Positions 1 to 8,279 of a stretch of DNA of 64,000 nt are shown piece by piece. Positions within the stretch are counted from its first letter, which is position 1. Each line of letters starts with the position of its first letter. Location of the stretch: positions 86,531 through 150,530 of the forward strand of contig NZ_MLHL01000006.1 of the NCBI RefSeq assembly GCF_002000545.1, in the 5' to 3' direction. Under the pieces are notes generated by a model, which saw nothing but the letters and a program-made list of their open reading frames with translations, was not told the origin of the DNA and ran no database searches. Made by a program: the position numbers and the translations under genes. The DNA is from Rodentibacter trehalosifermentans (lineage in GTDB: Bacteria > Pseudomonadota > Gammaproteobacteria > Enterobacterales > Pasteurellaceae).

Positions 1-1
1 G

Positions 2-712
2 GCTAATGCCACGCTTGTCGATGCGGTGGCAATGACGGCATTGATTGGACGTGTGCCTATTGGTGGTGCGCTCACGGATCCGTTCCCTTTTAAAGCCATC
101 ATTGGACGTGAAAACTTATTAGCAAATGGCATTGAATTGCCAGATGTGCAAGAAGCGGTGGTATCCGGCACGGTTTCCGGGGATTGGACACTTTCTTGTG
201 TTCGGGGAAAAGTCACTTCAATGACCTTTATTTTCCAAGATGGACGTATTGTCTCATTGTCTAATTCTCAACGTGAAAATGGCACGATAAGAGAAAATTC
301 AGAGGAAGGATTAGGTTGGTTATCCGATCCTCAAGGGGTAACTTGTATTCCCGGAGAACGAAAAACGAATGCACCGGAGTATCTCAGTACGCATTTTTTA
401 TTATCCGGGGCAAGTGCAGCAGCACAGAGTTTAGCGCAAGGTCAAACAACAACTATCGTTGATGGCGGTTCTGTTGTCGGTGCAGTGACAGGGCAACAAG
501 GTAAATATATTTTGGGACAAGGGCTTGCAGGCGGATTAAATGAAACGGCAACCTGGGTTAAAGAACGTTTTGGCCAAATGTTTGATGCGATTTATGTTCC
601 ACCGGGTAAAACCGTTGGAATTCATATTACCAAAGAATTAGCGATTGATTACAACGAGGCGGCACGTAAAGTGAAATATAACGGCTCTTCCACTCGTAAG
701 CATTTAGATTAA
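2..712 (+). CDS. TraB/VirB10-like ICE conjugation protein (partial, C-terminal part)
   Basis: The reading frame is open from the first bases of the window, so the true start lies upstream and only about 236 C-terminal residues are visible. These form the outer-membrane-spanning core domain typical of TraB/VirB10-like proteins of the TIGR03752 (PFL_4705) ICE family, which link inner and outer membrane parts of the mating channel. The glycine-rich stretch and the ending with VPPG followed by an IHITKEL segment fit the family. The lipoprotein gene follows after 9 nt, with the TraC ATPase next, the usual order. Family call is from remembered family features. Confidence 0.85.
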   Translation, partial: ANATLVDAVAMTALIGRVPIGGALTDPFPFKAIIGRENLLANGIELPDVQEAVVSGTVSGDWTLSCVRGKVTSMTFIFQDGRIVSLSNSQRENGTIRENSEEGLGWLSDPQGVTCIPGERKTNAPEYLSTHFLLSGASAAAQSLAQGQTTTIVDGGSVVGAVTGQQGKYILGQGLAGGLNETATWVKERFGQMFDAIYVPPGKTVGIHITKELAIDYNEAARKVKYNGSSTRKHLD

Positions 713-721
713 GGAGACAAC

Positions 722-1132
722 ATGAAAATGCGTTATTTACTCCCATTTTTGACCGCACTTTTAATGACAGGATGTTCAACCTCTCAAGAGAAATTATTAC
801 CGGCAGGTGATCGCTCGATGGCCGAGATTTGGAAAAATGGCGGAGGTAGTTCGCAAAGTGGCATTAATGAAGCACGTGATACGCTTGATTCATCACGTTC
901 TTTGGAAGGGCGTGACGTTGTAGGTGATGAGAATATTCGTTATACCCGGATAGCAGAAAATGAGGTCACAAACCTTTTTCCTCGTCTTCCAAATCCGGAT
1001 ATGACGCTCTATGTGTTTCCTCATTTAACGAATTCAGCCGAGCAATTGCCTGTGCCTGGCTATACGACGGTATTCCCTTTTTACGGACGTATTCAATACG
1101 CACAACCCGGCGAAAGAACGCGTGATTATTAG
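722..1132 (+). CDS. ICE conjugative transfer lipoprotein (TIGR03751-like)
   Basis: A 136-residue protein with a lipoprotein signal: basic start, hydrophobic stretch, then a lipobox ending at Cys18 (LMTGC). It should be anchored in a membrane facing the periplasm, probably as the TraV/VirB7-like part of the channel. It lies 9 nt after the TraB-like gene, with AAGGAGA just before the ATG, and 11 nt before the TraC ATPase gene. Size, position and lipobox match the conjugative-transfer-region lipoprotein of the PFL_4705-4711 cluster. The rest of the sequence shows no motif I recognise. Confidence 0.85.
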   Translation: MKMRYLLPFLTALLMTGCSTSQEKLLPAGDRSMAEIWKNGGGSSQSGINEARDTLDSSRSLEGRDVVGDENIRYTRIAENEVTNLFPRLPNPDMTLYVFPHLTNSAEQLPVPGYTTVFPFYGRIQYAQPGERTRDY

Positions 1133-1143
1133 GAGGAATTGAG

Positions 1144-4032
1144 ATGCTCAATCTTTTTAAATCATCAAAATCCTCCCGACGTCCGGTGAAGCGCCATGTC
1201 GTTCAAGGCAATACTGAATTGGTTGAACCGGTAGATGCCATCACGCAAGATCAGGACGAGGTGATAGAAAGTGTACCGGTCTTTATCAAACGTCAAGGCG
1301 ACTACACAGTGGCCGAACATTTAAAGCAATATCATCCCATGTCCTCTTTTGTCGATAAGATACCTTATGTGGAATATTTAGACGATCGAAAAATCCTGTT
1401 ATTAGAAGATGGTCGTTCTGTGGGGGCAATATTTGAATTAAATGCACTTGGTACGGAAGGGCGTTCTAAAAGCTATTTAGATGAAGTGCGTACAAAGGTT
1501 TGTCATGCGATTCAAGACAGTTTTGACGAACTTGATCATCATCCTTGGGTTGTCCAATTTTATTGCCAAGATGATGAAGTCTCGATGGATTATGTTGATA
1601 TTTTACGTAGTTATATTCGTCCTGATGCGCAAGGTAGTGAGTTTTCAGAGCAATGGCTCAAAATTATGACCAAGCATCTTAAAGATGTTTCTAAAGAGGA
1701 AGGATTATTTGAAGACAAGGCAGTAACCGGTACGATGTGGCGTGGGAAACAACGTCGCACACGTATGGTTATTTATCGCTATGTGGAAAGCAACTATGAG
1801 CTGGATATGGCGATTGAGGATTTAGATGCGACTTGTGAAAATGCAACCAACGCATTATTGAGTGCCGGAATTACGGCAAAACGCTTAGATGGTCACGCAG
1901 TACACCAATGGCTATTACGTTGGTTTAATCCAAAACCGGACTTATTTGATGATAAAGAAGCATTTTATCGGTCTTGTGGCTATACGCAAAAACAGACTGA
2001 TGACCCGGGTGATTTGTATTTAGCCAATGACTTTGCGGAAACCTTATTAGTGAAATCTCCCCGTACGGAAGAACACTACTGGTATTTTGATGATATTCCT
2101 CATGAAGTCGTGGTTGTCGATTCATTACGCCGAGCACCGGAGGTTGGGCATTTAACCGGTGAAGTAAAGCGTGGGGATAACATTAATGCGTTATTTGACT
2201 TGTTACCGGAAAATTCGGTGATGGCAATGACCGTTGTTATTTACCCTCAAGATTTACTGGAAAATCATTTGGTGGCCATCAGTAACAATGCACTTGGTGA
2301 TAATACCGAATCAAAATATACCAAGTTAGACTGTGAAGAAGTCAAACGTTATATCAAAGATAAACATAAGCTATATCTTTCCTCTCTCGCGTTTTATTTA
2401 CGTGCGGATGATAAAACCGAATTAAAACGCCGGAGCCGTAAGTTACGCTCAATTTTACAAAGTACCGGTTTAGTGCCGATACGTGAAGGCAATGAAATCG
2501 CACCATTAAGCACGTATTTACGCTGGCTCCCAATGTGTTTTAATCCGGAAGATGATGCTAAACGTCTTTATACGAAATTTAATTTTGTGCAACACCTTGC
2601 CAATTTAATGCCGGTATTAGGTCGTTCAATTGGCACGCGTCACCCAGGTATTACCTATTTCAATCGAGGTGGTGCACCACTGGATTTTGACCCATTAAAT
2701 AAAGATGACCGAGCTAAGAGTGGCCATTGTTTGATCCTTGGCCCGACGGGGGCGGGGAAGTCGGCTACCTTGAACGGCAAATTTGCCCAGCTGATGGCCA
2801 TTTACCGTCCTCGATTATTTATTATCGAAGCCGGTAACTCTTTTGGGCTGATTTGTGAATATTTTCAACGCTATGGTATCACTGTAAATAAGGTCTCCTT
2901 AAAACCCGGTGCAGGGGTTTCTCTCCCATTGTTTGCCGATTGCAATAAATTAGTTGCCGATCCGGAAATCCAACAAAAACAACGTGAGTTATCTGAACAA
3001 GTATTGTCCCCTGAAGGTGACTTGCCGGCATTTAAAGAGAGCGATCTGGAAAACGATGATGAGGCTGAAGAAGGCGATGCACAACGTGATATTTTGGGCG
3101 AAATGGAGATGATTGCGCGCATTATGATTACCGGAGGAAAAGTCAAAGAAGACGAGAATATGACACGTGCCGATGAAGCAATGATTCGTAAAGCGATTAT
3201 CTTGGCTGCAGAAACGACCGTCGCAGAAGGAAGAACAACGCTCACGCAAGATATTCGAGATGCCTTTTATACATTAAGTAAAGATGAGAATTTGCCGGAA
3301 AGACGGCGTGAACGTGCTTACGATATGGGAGAAGCAATCGGGTTGTTTTGTCAACCGGGGAGTTTTGATGCTGAATTATTTAATCGAGAAGGGGAGATTT
3401 GGCCCGAAGCAGATGTGACCTTGGTCGATTTGGCAACGCTTGCCCGTGAGGGGTATGAAGCACAGTTATCTATTGCTTATATTTCCTTAATTAACCATAT
3501 CAATAACCTCGGTGAGAAATATCAATTCTCCGGTCGCCCAATCGTGAATGCAACAGATGAAGCCCATATCATCACCGTCAATGCTATGCTTGCCCGTTAT
3601 AAAGCTAAAGCGGGGAAAATGTGGCGTAAATTAGGGATTTGGCTGTGGCTCGCCACGCAAAATATGAAGGACTTTCCAAATGATGCGGCGAAATTACTTT
3701 CTATGATTGAATGGTGGGAGCTGCTTTGTTTAGAAAAAGATGAAGTAGAGCAGGTAAGTCGCTTTAAAGACCTGACACCGGAACAGCAGTTTTTATTACT
3801 TTCAACAAAAAAAGAGAATCGCAAATACACTGAAGGGGTCGTTCTTGCCACAAAAATGGAAGCCCTTTTTAGGGTTGTACCGCCTAGTTTGTATTTAGCT
3901 TTAGCGATGACCGAACCTGAAGAGAAAAAAGAACGTGCCGATATCATGAAAGAATACGGCATTTCAGAATTGGATGCTGCTTTAAAAGTCGCCGAAAACA
4001 TTGATAAAGCAAGAGGTATTTATGCTAGCTAA
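1144..4032 (+). CDS. Conjugative transfer ATPase, TraC/VirB4 family (TIGR03744-like)
   Basis: A 962-residue ATPase expected to power pilus and channel assembly at the inner membrane. A Walker A motif (GPTGAGKS) sits at residues 533-540, a Walker B-like hydrophobic-acidic segment (VTLVDLA) near 758, and an NATDEAH segment near 803. The N-terminal 500 residues are the VirB4/TraC domain. Length is normal for the family. The start follows AGGAGG with good spacing. The stop overlaps the next gene by 11 nt, so the genes are translationally coupled. The sequence looks intact. Confidence 0.95.
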   Translation: MLNLFKSSKSSRRPVKRHVVQGNTELVEPVDAITQDQDEVIESVPVFIKRQGDYTVAEHLKQYHPMSSFVDKIPYVEYLDDRKILLLEDGRSVGAIFELNALGTEGRSKSYLDEVRTKVCHAIQDSFDELDHHPWVVQFYCQDDEVSMDYVDILRSYIRPDAQGSEFSEQWLKIMTKHLKDVSKEEGLFEDKAVTGTMWRGKQRRTRMVIYRYVESNYELDMAIEDLDATCENATNALLSAGITAKRLDGHAVHQWLLRWFNPKPDLFDDKEAFYRSCGYTQKQTDDPGDLYLANDFAETLLVKSPRTEEHYWYFDDIPHEVVVVDSLRRAPEVGHLTGEVKRGDNINALFDLLPENSVMAMTVVIYPQDLLENHLVAISNNALGDNTESKYTKLDCEEVKRYIKDKHKLYLSSLAFYLRADDKTELKRRSRKLRSILQSTGLVPIREGNEIAPLSTYLRWLPMCFNPEDDAKRLYTKFNFVQHLANLMPVLGRSIGTRHPGITYFNRGGAPLDFDPLNKDDRAKSGHCLILGPTGAGKSATLNGKFAQLMAIYRPRLFIIEAGNSFGLICEYFQRYGITVNKVSLKPGAGVSLPLFADCNKLVADPEIQQKQRELSEQVLSPEGDLPAFKESDLENDDEAEEGDAQRDILGEMEMIARIMITGGKVKEDENMTRADEAMIRKAIILAAETTVAEGRTTLTQDIRDAFYTLSKDENLPERRRERAYDMGEAIGLFCQPGSFDAELFNREGEIWPEADVTLVDLATLAREGYEAQLSIAYISLINHINNLGEKYQFSGRPIVNATDEAHIITVNAMLARYKAKAGKMWRKLGIWLWLATQNMKDFPNDAAKLLSMIEWWELLCLEKDEVEQVSRFKDLTPEQQFLLLSTKKENRKYTEGVVLATKMEALFRVVPPSLYLALAMTEPEEKKERADIMKEYGISELDAALKVAENIDKARGIYAS

Positions 4033-4444
4033 ATCTAAAACTATTTTTCAATTATCCGCCTATCAAACGGATATTCAGGTATTAAAAGAGACATTAGTTG
4101 AGCCTCATTTAAGTCAAATTAATGCCTTATTAGCGCATTGCAGAAAAAAAGTGGGGGGGTTACAAGATCTTTTCATTCATCCCTATCGAGTCAGTCAGAC
4201 GAATTACGTTAAAGTCACATTGATTGGTGAACAGGGAAAGTTGACATTTACTTTTGTCATCGCAGGTTATACCGAATATCCGGCTATTGCAGAAAATGCG
4301 CTTCGTATTTATCTGTATGTGGTTGATACCGCAGATTGTTATTGGTTTATCGAATTATTGAAATTTGAGCTATCCACAAAATCTGTGGATAATGCTGTGA
4401 AAAATAACCAAGAACCGGGGACTAATAAGGAATACCATGAGTGA
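4022..4444 (+). CDS. Conserved ICE protein of unknown function
   Basis: A 140-residue protein without signal peptide or membrane segment. The ATG at 4022 is preferred because AGAGG lies seven bases upstream; an upstream TTG in frame (4001) has no site. It overlaps the end of the TraC gene by 11 nt and the next gene by 8 nt, so it belongs to the conjugation operon. The central part reads as mixed alpha/beta (Y-V-K-V-T-L and F-T-F-V-I strands). I do not recognise the family. The 3' part carries two inverted DnaA-box-like 9-mers (4370-4378 and 4384-4392), possibly chance. Confidence 0.75.
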   Translation: MLAKSKTIFQLSAYQTDIQVLKETLVEPHLSQINALLAHCRKKVGGLQDLFIHPYRVSQTNYVKVTLIGEQGKLTFTFVIAGYTEYPAIAENALRIYLYVVDTADCYWFIELLKFELSTKSVDNAVKNNQEPGTNKEYHE

Positions 4445-4772
4445 TAAAAAAACAATCAAATCCTCCTCTTGGATAAAAAGTGCGGTGAAATGGCTATTCA
4501 TTTTATTCGTCACCCTGGCACTTTTTATAGGATTTGCCGCCTTTTCTATGAACCATAGCGAAGGTGTGTTAGCACTTCTTTCCAATATCCGTAGCCATCG
4601 CTTTATATGGTTAGGTATTCGAGGGGTGATTTATGCCGTTTGTGCGTATTATCTCTATCGAATTTATCGCCTAGCGAAAAATGAAGAGGATAGGATTGCT
4701 TATAAGCGTCTTATTCGTGCGATGGTGATTTTATTTGGAACAGTCGAGCTGTTTAATCTATATCGTGGGTAA
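4437..4772 (+). CDS. Small membrane protein of the ICE conjugation operon
   Basis: A 111-residue protein with a charged N-terminus and two clear membrane segments, about residues 15-35 and 60-78, then a basic amphipathic stretch and a third hydrophobic stretch near 93-107. It starts inside the end of the preceding gene (8-nt overlap) and ends six bases before the TraG-like gene, so it is cotranscribed with the mating apparatus. Position suggests an accessory inner-membrane part of the channel. No named family recognised. Confidence 0.75.
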   Translation: MSDKKTIKSSSWIKSAVKWLFILFVTLALFIGFAAFSMNHSEGVLALLSNIRSHRFIWLGIRGVIYAVCAYYLYRIYRLAKNEEDRIAYKRLIRAMVILFGTVELFNLYRG

Positions 4773-4778
4773 ATCAAT

Positions 4779-6350
4779 ATGTTCATCAATTTAACGGTCG
4801 ATAGCTATTATGAATATTTTTTAACATTACTTGGTTGGATTATTAGTAATGGTATTTGGGATTTGATGGTTGATACCGGTGCATTCGCAATTCCTTTTCT
4901 CGCTCACCTCATTCGTTTATTTGCCAAAGCACGTGAACAAGGTGACGATGAAGGAAATAAAGGGAAGTTACTTGCCGCTTGGTTGGAAAATGCGGTTTAT
5001 GGTAGCTTTATCGTTATGGTCTTTACCTGTTTACCCCTTTTTAATGTCTCTTATAACACGCTGCAGTTTGATACGGCGAGAATGAAAGAATGCGGTTATA
5101 CGGTACGTAAGCCAACAGATTTAGGTATGAAAGGACTTTCATCCGAATTAGCCGGGCAAAGTGCCTCTTTACCGCTTTGGTGGGCATTTATTTATACTGC
5201 GGGGAAAGGTTTTACCCATGGGGCTGTCGCTACTATTCCTTGTAAACCGGATTTACGTCAATTACGTTTTGATGTTCAGCATACTCGAATTAAAAGCCCG
5301 GTGTTGCGTCAGGAAATTCAACAATTTGCTGAAGACTGTTTTTTACCTTCAAGAGCAAAGATTAGACGCCAAAAAATTGACTTAGATGAGGCGCAATCTC
5401 GAGATTTAGATTGGATTGGTTCAAGTCTTTTAGTGAATACTCCCGGTTTTTATGACATATATAGAGCCAAAACACCTCAACCATTTTGGGCATATGAACT
5501 GCCTCGAGATGATGCTTTACCCAATACCGGCAACGGTGGGTATCCGAGCTGCAAAGTTTGGTGGGCCGATCCTAATGTCGGATTACGTCAACGAATTATT
5601 GATACGGTGGATGATGATATCTTTTTACAACTTAGAAAAGCAATTTCTTCTGAGCTTTACAATAGTGGGGTAGAAACGATTGTTCGGAGTGTAGTTCGTC
5701 CATCAAATCTCTATGTTTCGGGCGGTGAACCTATTTATCAAGGTTATGGCGGAAATATTGTTGGTGCTGGTGGGGAATATGCGCCGGTGCAATGGGTTAA
5801 AAATGCACTTGCCGGCACAATTTCTGCTGCGGGTATTGCGGTAGCTGATGTGGCGGCATTACCCGGGTTTGATGCAATGCGAGAAGCATTACCTATGGTA
5901 CAAGGGCTTCTATCTCTCGCAATCATTATTGCTATGCCTATTGTGATGATTATGGGGTTATATAGTGTAAAAGTGATGATGACATTAACTTTCGTTCAAT
6001 TTGGTCTCTTCTTTCTATCTTTCTGGTGGGAGCTTGCACGGTGGTTAGATACCTGGCTGATTGATACATTGTATAACAGCAATACATATTCAAGTTCAGA
6101 AACTTGGCGTGAAGCGGCATTGAACTGGAATTTTTCCGGAATACTTAATGAAAAAGACGGTTTGATTGTGAAATTGGTGATTGCAACAATGTTCTTTATT
6201 TTACCCGCACTTTGGTTTGGTATGATGTCTTGGGCGGGATTAAAAGTCGGTGGGGAGTTGGCCGGCGCAATATCTAAAAGCGGTAATAGTACTGTAAATC
6301 AACAAACTCAGAAGGGAGTTGATAAAGGAATAAACGAAATTAGAAAATAA
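4779..6350 (+). CDS. Conjugal transfer protein TraG, N-terminal domain family
   Basis: A 523-residue polytopic inner-membrane protein. Membrane segments are visible near residues 20-45, 75-92, 375-400, 405-425 and 465-490, around a periplasmic central region with several cysteines (for example in the AEDCF and YPSCKVWW segments). This matches TraG_N proteins of GI-type ICEs, involved in mating-pair formation and stabilisation. It is the last gene of the plus-strand operon: a strong hairpin begins at the base after its stop codon. Length is usual and no defect is seen. Confidence 0.85.
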   Translation: MFINLTVDSYYEYFLTLLGWIISNGIWDLMVDTGAFAIPFLAHLIRLFAKAREQGDDEGNKGKLLAAWLENAVYGSFIVMVFTCLPLFNVSYNTLQFDTARMKECGYTVRKPTDLGMKGLSSELAGQSASLPLWWAFIYTAGKGFTHGAVATIPCKPDLRQLRFDVQHTRIKSPVLRQEIQQFAEDCFLPSRAKIRRQKIDLDEAQSRDLDWIGSSLLVNTPGFYDIYRAKTPQPFWAYELPRDDALPNTGNGGYPSCKVWWADPNVGLRQRIIDTVDDDIFLQLRKAISSELYNSGVETIVRSVVRPSNLYVSGGEPIYQGYGGNIVGAGGEYAPVQWVKNALAGTISAAGIAVADVAALPGFDAMREALPMVQGLLSLAIIIAMPIVMIMGLYSVKVMMTLTFVQFGLFFLSFWWELARWLDTWLIDTLYNSNTYSSSETWREAALNWNFSGILNEKDGLIVKLVIATMFFILPALWFGMMSWAGLKVGGELAGAISKSGNSTVNQQTQKGVDKGINEIRK

Positions 6351-6386
6351 GAAAATAAGCCACTTGTTCTTAAGTGGCTTATTTTC
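6351..6386 (+). terminator. Bidirectional terminator between convergent ICE operons
   Basis: A perfect 15-bp inverted repeat (6351-6365 with 6372-6386) with a six-base loop, A-rich on the left and T-rich on the right. It can end the TraG operon on the plus strand and the small gene at 6404 on the minus strand. Confidence 0.85.
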
Positions 6387-6403
6387 ATTTAGTGTTATTT
6401 TAG

Positions 6404-6691
6404 CTAATTATTTTTATTATAGTGGTAATACACATTGAAGTAATATGACTCAAAGTTTCTGTAACCTGCGAATTTGAGTACCAGAAATGCTAATCCTAAA
6501 ATAAACGCAAATACAGCAATAATAAAAGAAAAATATAAAGCTATAAGAACAATAGAAGCAACTATCACACCATAAACAACTTTTAGAGGTTTAGGATGCT
6601 GCCATTTTTTAAAACGATAAATCAAGTATTTAATCGTGTAGTATGCAAGAAGATAGTACCGCCAAATTTGTCTTTTTCGAGGAAATTTCAT
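6404..6691 (-). CDS. Small membrane protein, unknown
   Basis: A 95-residue protein with a very basic N-terminus and hydrophobic segments near residues 35-62 and 62-78, then a Tyr/Asn-rich tail. It is the last gene of a minus-strand group that includes the ribbon-helix-helix pair at 6711-7407, 20 bases upstream. A stabilising or entry-exclusion role is possible for a two-segment membrane protein in an ICE, but nothing in the sequence shows it. No family recognised. Confidence 0.6.
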   Translation of the reverse strand: MKFPRKRQIWRYYLLAYYTIKYLIYRFKKWQHPKPLKVVYGVIVASIVLIALYFSFIIAVFAFILGLAFLVLKFAGYRNFESYYFNVYYHYNKNN

Positions 6692-6710
6692 AGCCCCTCC
6701 ACATTATCAA

Positions 6711-7034
6711 TTAATAACGTTTTTCTCGCTCTTCTTTGTCAATGAGAAAAATACTTTCTACTGTTTTAAAGTGAGATTTTTTCCTTCCCGTCAAATAATC
6801 ACTTTTTCCAAATTTGTATCCTTTAATAACAAATTTACCACTTTCAAATCTTAGGTATGCCAATACTTGCTGTGGTTTTCGTTTTAAGAATACTTTTACG
6901 ATAGTTTTATTTTTTCTATAAGTTGAATTTATCGGATCTGAGAGCTGTTCGTCAAGCTTTTGCTTGCTTTCTATACTTAAAACAGAATGATAAATAAATT
7001 TAACCAAATTATTTTGGAAACCAATGTTAATCAT
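6711..7034 (-). CDS. Putative toxin-like basic protein paired with an RHH protein
   Basis: A 107-residue, lysine-rich protein. The ATG at 7034 is chosen because it overlaps the stop of the upstream ribbon-helix-helix gene by 8 nt, the usual coupling of a type II toxin-antitoxin pair; a TTG two codons earlier is also open. The central part (K-V-F-L-K, then L-A-Y-L-R-F-E, then F-V-I-K-G-Y) reads as beta strands, as in several small RNases, but I see no diagnostic catalytic motif. The toxin role is inferred from size, charge and coupling only. Confidence 0.55.
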   Translation of the reverse strand: MINIGFQNNLVKFIYHSVLSIESKQKLDEQLSDPINSTYRKNKTIVKVFLKRKPQQVLAYLRFESGKFVIKGYKFGKSDYLTGRKKSHFKTVESIFLIDKEEREKRY

Positions 7035-7407
7035 GTTCAATCATATTTTCCATGTCAAGCAGCTTACTGAGTTCGCCACCTTTTATGACTTGGTGTGCGA
7101 CATTTTCTAATTCTGCCATACTCATAGTTTGCTTAGATTGTGGATGATTATCCCAATATTTTTCTTCGTTATTAAAGAATTGCTCTTCTTTGGGTGTAAG
7201 AGGTTGCATAGCGGTTAAAGTCCCATTGTTTTCTAACGTAGCTTCTTGCTCAACCCCAAATTTACTATTTAAAAATTCATCAAAAAAATCTTTAATCGAA
7301 ATACCTTTGAGTGATGTATAGGTTTTTATCTGCTTTTTACGCAATTCAGAGACTTCAAAATTTAGTCTTACTTTTTTCTTTGATGATACTGTTGTAATAG
7401 CAACCAT
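7027..7407 (-). CDS. Ribbon-helix-helix DNA-binding protein, likely antitoxin or autoregulator
   Basis: A 126-residue protein whose residues 9-50 look like a ribbon-helix-helix fold: a short strand (K-V-R-L-N-F-E-V), then two helices with the turn at L-K-G-I-S-I-K-D-F-F. The C-terminal half is acidic and would suit binding to the basic 107-residue partner encoded immediately downstream. A perfect 9-bp inverted repeat lies 53 bases upstream of the start (7460-7483) and is a natural operator. ParG-like partition proteins share this fold, but no ParA gene is adjacent. Confidence 0.65.
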   Translation of the reverse strand: MVAITTVSSKKKVRLNFEVSELRKKQIKTYTSLKGISIKDFFDEFLNSKFGVEQEATLENNGTLTAMQPLTPKEEQFFNNEEKYWDNHPQSKQTMSMAELENVAHQVIKGGELSKLLDMENMIEHD

Positions 7408-7459
7408 AATTTATAATACTCCTTAACTTTATGGGGTCATAGTATCATGCTTAAATTTT

Positions 7460-7483
7460 ATTATCAAATTATCATTTGATAAT
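7460..7483. promoter_or_regulatory. Palindromic operator candidate upstream of the RHH gene
   Basis: ATTATCAAA (7460-7468) is mirrored exactly by TTTGATAAT (7475-7483) across six bases. It lies between the RHH start at 7407 and the DUF1778-like stop at 7502, in a likely promoter. RHH proteins usually bind such inverted repeats. Binding is inferred. Confidence 0.5.
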
Positions 7484-7501
7484 TGGTTGTTAGCAAAAAA
7501 A

Positions 7502-7768
7502 CTATTCTCTTAGAAGTTCATCACTTAGATGTAAAGCCTCTTTCATCGTTAGATTTAGGTCAGGAGGCTCTATTAATGAGGTTGCAAACAGCATTTGATC
7601 ATTGATGGTCAAATGAAGTATATCATTCTGCTCAACCGTCTTTTTCGCGACAGATAATGCAGAATTGATAATAAAGTCACTCAGATTACACCCTTCAATA
7701 GATGCAGCTTGTTTTAGTCGTGAATGAATCTCTTGGTTAATCTGAATTGTAAATTTTACTATTGTCAT
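7502..7768 (-). CDS. DUF1778 (TacA-like) antitoxin, apparently without a toxin
   Basis: An 88-residue protein with an N-terminal ribbon-helix-helix domain (about residues 1-45: I-V-K-F-T-I-Q-I strand, then helices with the S-D-F-I turn) and the A-L-S-V-A-K-K helix plus the LIEPPDLN segment typical of DUF1778 antitoxins. These normally pair with a GNAT acetyltransferase toxin of about 160-170 residues encoded just downstream. Here the downstream side (below 7502) holds only an operator-like repeat and the next RHH gene. It therefore looks like an orphan antitoxin that could still neutralise or regulate elsewhere. Confidence 0.65.
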   Translation of the reverse strand: MTIVKFTIQINQEIHSRLKQAASIEGCNLSDFIINSALSVAKKTVEQNDILHLTINDQMLFATSLIEPPDLNLTMKEALHLSDELLRE

Positions 7769-7800
7769 ACATTTATTTTATGGAAATAATTTCAACTAAA

Positions 7801-7829
7801 AAAATAAGCGGATAGTTACCGCTTATTTT
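7801..7829 (-). terminator. Terminator of the minus-strand conjugation operon
   Basis: AAAATAAGCGG (7801-7811) pairs with CCGCTTATTTT (7819-7829) across a seven-base loop, 26 bases past the stop of the last gene (7855). The flanking A/T runs make it usable from both sides. Confidence 0.8.
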
Positions 7830-7854
7830 ATCAGGGAGCGATTCACTTCGAGAG

Positions 7855-8268
7855 TTAAGGAGAAGTGGTCATACTACGTTGTTCAAAGTTATGTACTAAG
7901 CCATTTGTTTTACAGGAAACAGTGTCCATTTTATCTCCTTTAAACACATAAAGCGTTGGCTCTTCTACTGATTTTGAGCCACGTGGCTGTACAAATTCAA
8001 CCACATAGCGCATACCATTGTTTTTTAGCTCTAATGAACTTGTGATAAAACTGGAACCGGTGGCAATGTAAGAATTTTCACTTGATAGCACTTGTTTCGC
8101 TGGGTTTTTAAAGGTCGTTTTTCCATAAGTGAATTCGTAATCATTACCGACTTTAATAATTTTCACCGGCGTACCATTTTGGGTATTGCAAGAGAAAATC
8201 GTATTGTCGGCTGCAAAAGCAGGGAGGGTAAATACACTGAGAGCAGTGATAGCTAGTAGTTTTTTCAT
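7855..8268 (-). CDS. Periplasmic protein of the ICE conjugation operon, unknown
   Basis: A 137-residue protein with a clear Sec signal peptide (MKKLL, hydrophobic core, cleavage after PAFA near residue 19). The mature part is small and beta-rich with two cysteines (in the F-S-C-N-T and V-S-C-K-T segments) that could form one disulfide. It starts 11 bases after the stop of the large TIGR03755-like gene and ends the operon. A periplasmic accessory role in mating is likely from position. Some ICEs encode entry-exclusion or inhibitor proteins here; that cannot be decided from sequence. Confidence 0.7.
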   Translation of the reverse strand: MKKLLAITALSVFTLPAFAADNTIFSCNTQNGTPVKIIKVGNDYEFTYGKTTFKNPAKQVLSSENSYIATGSSFITSSLELKNNGMRYVVEFVQPRGSKSVEEPTLYVFKGDKMDTVSCKTNGLVHNFEQRSMTTSP

Positions 8269-8279
8269 AATTACTCCTT

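Noticed and set aside
2871..4001. Open frames of 86-134 codons antisense to the TraC ATPase gene
   Set aside because: They are shadows of a long conserved coding frame with clear motifs and lack ribosome sites.
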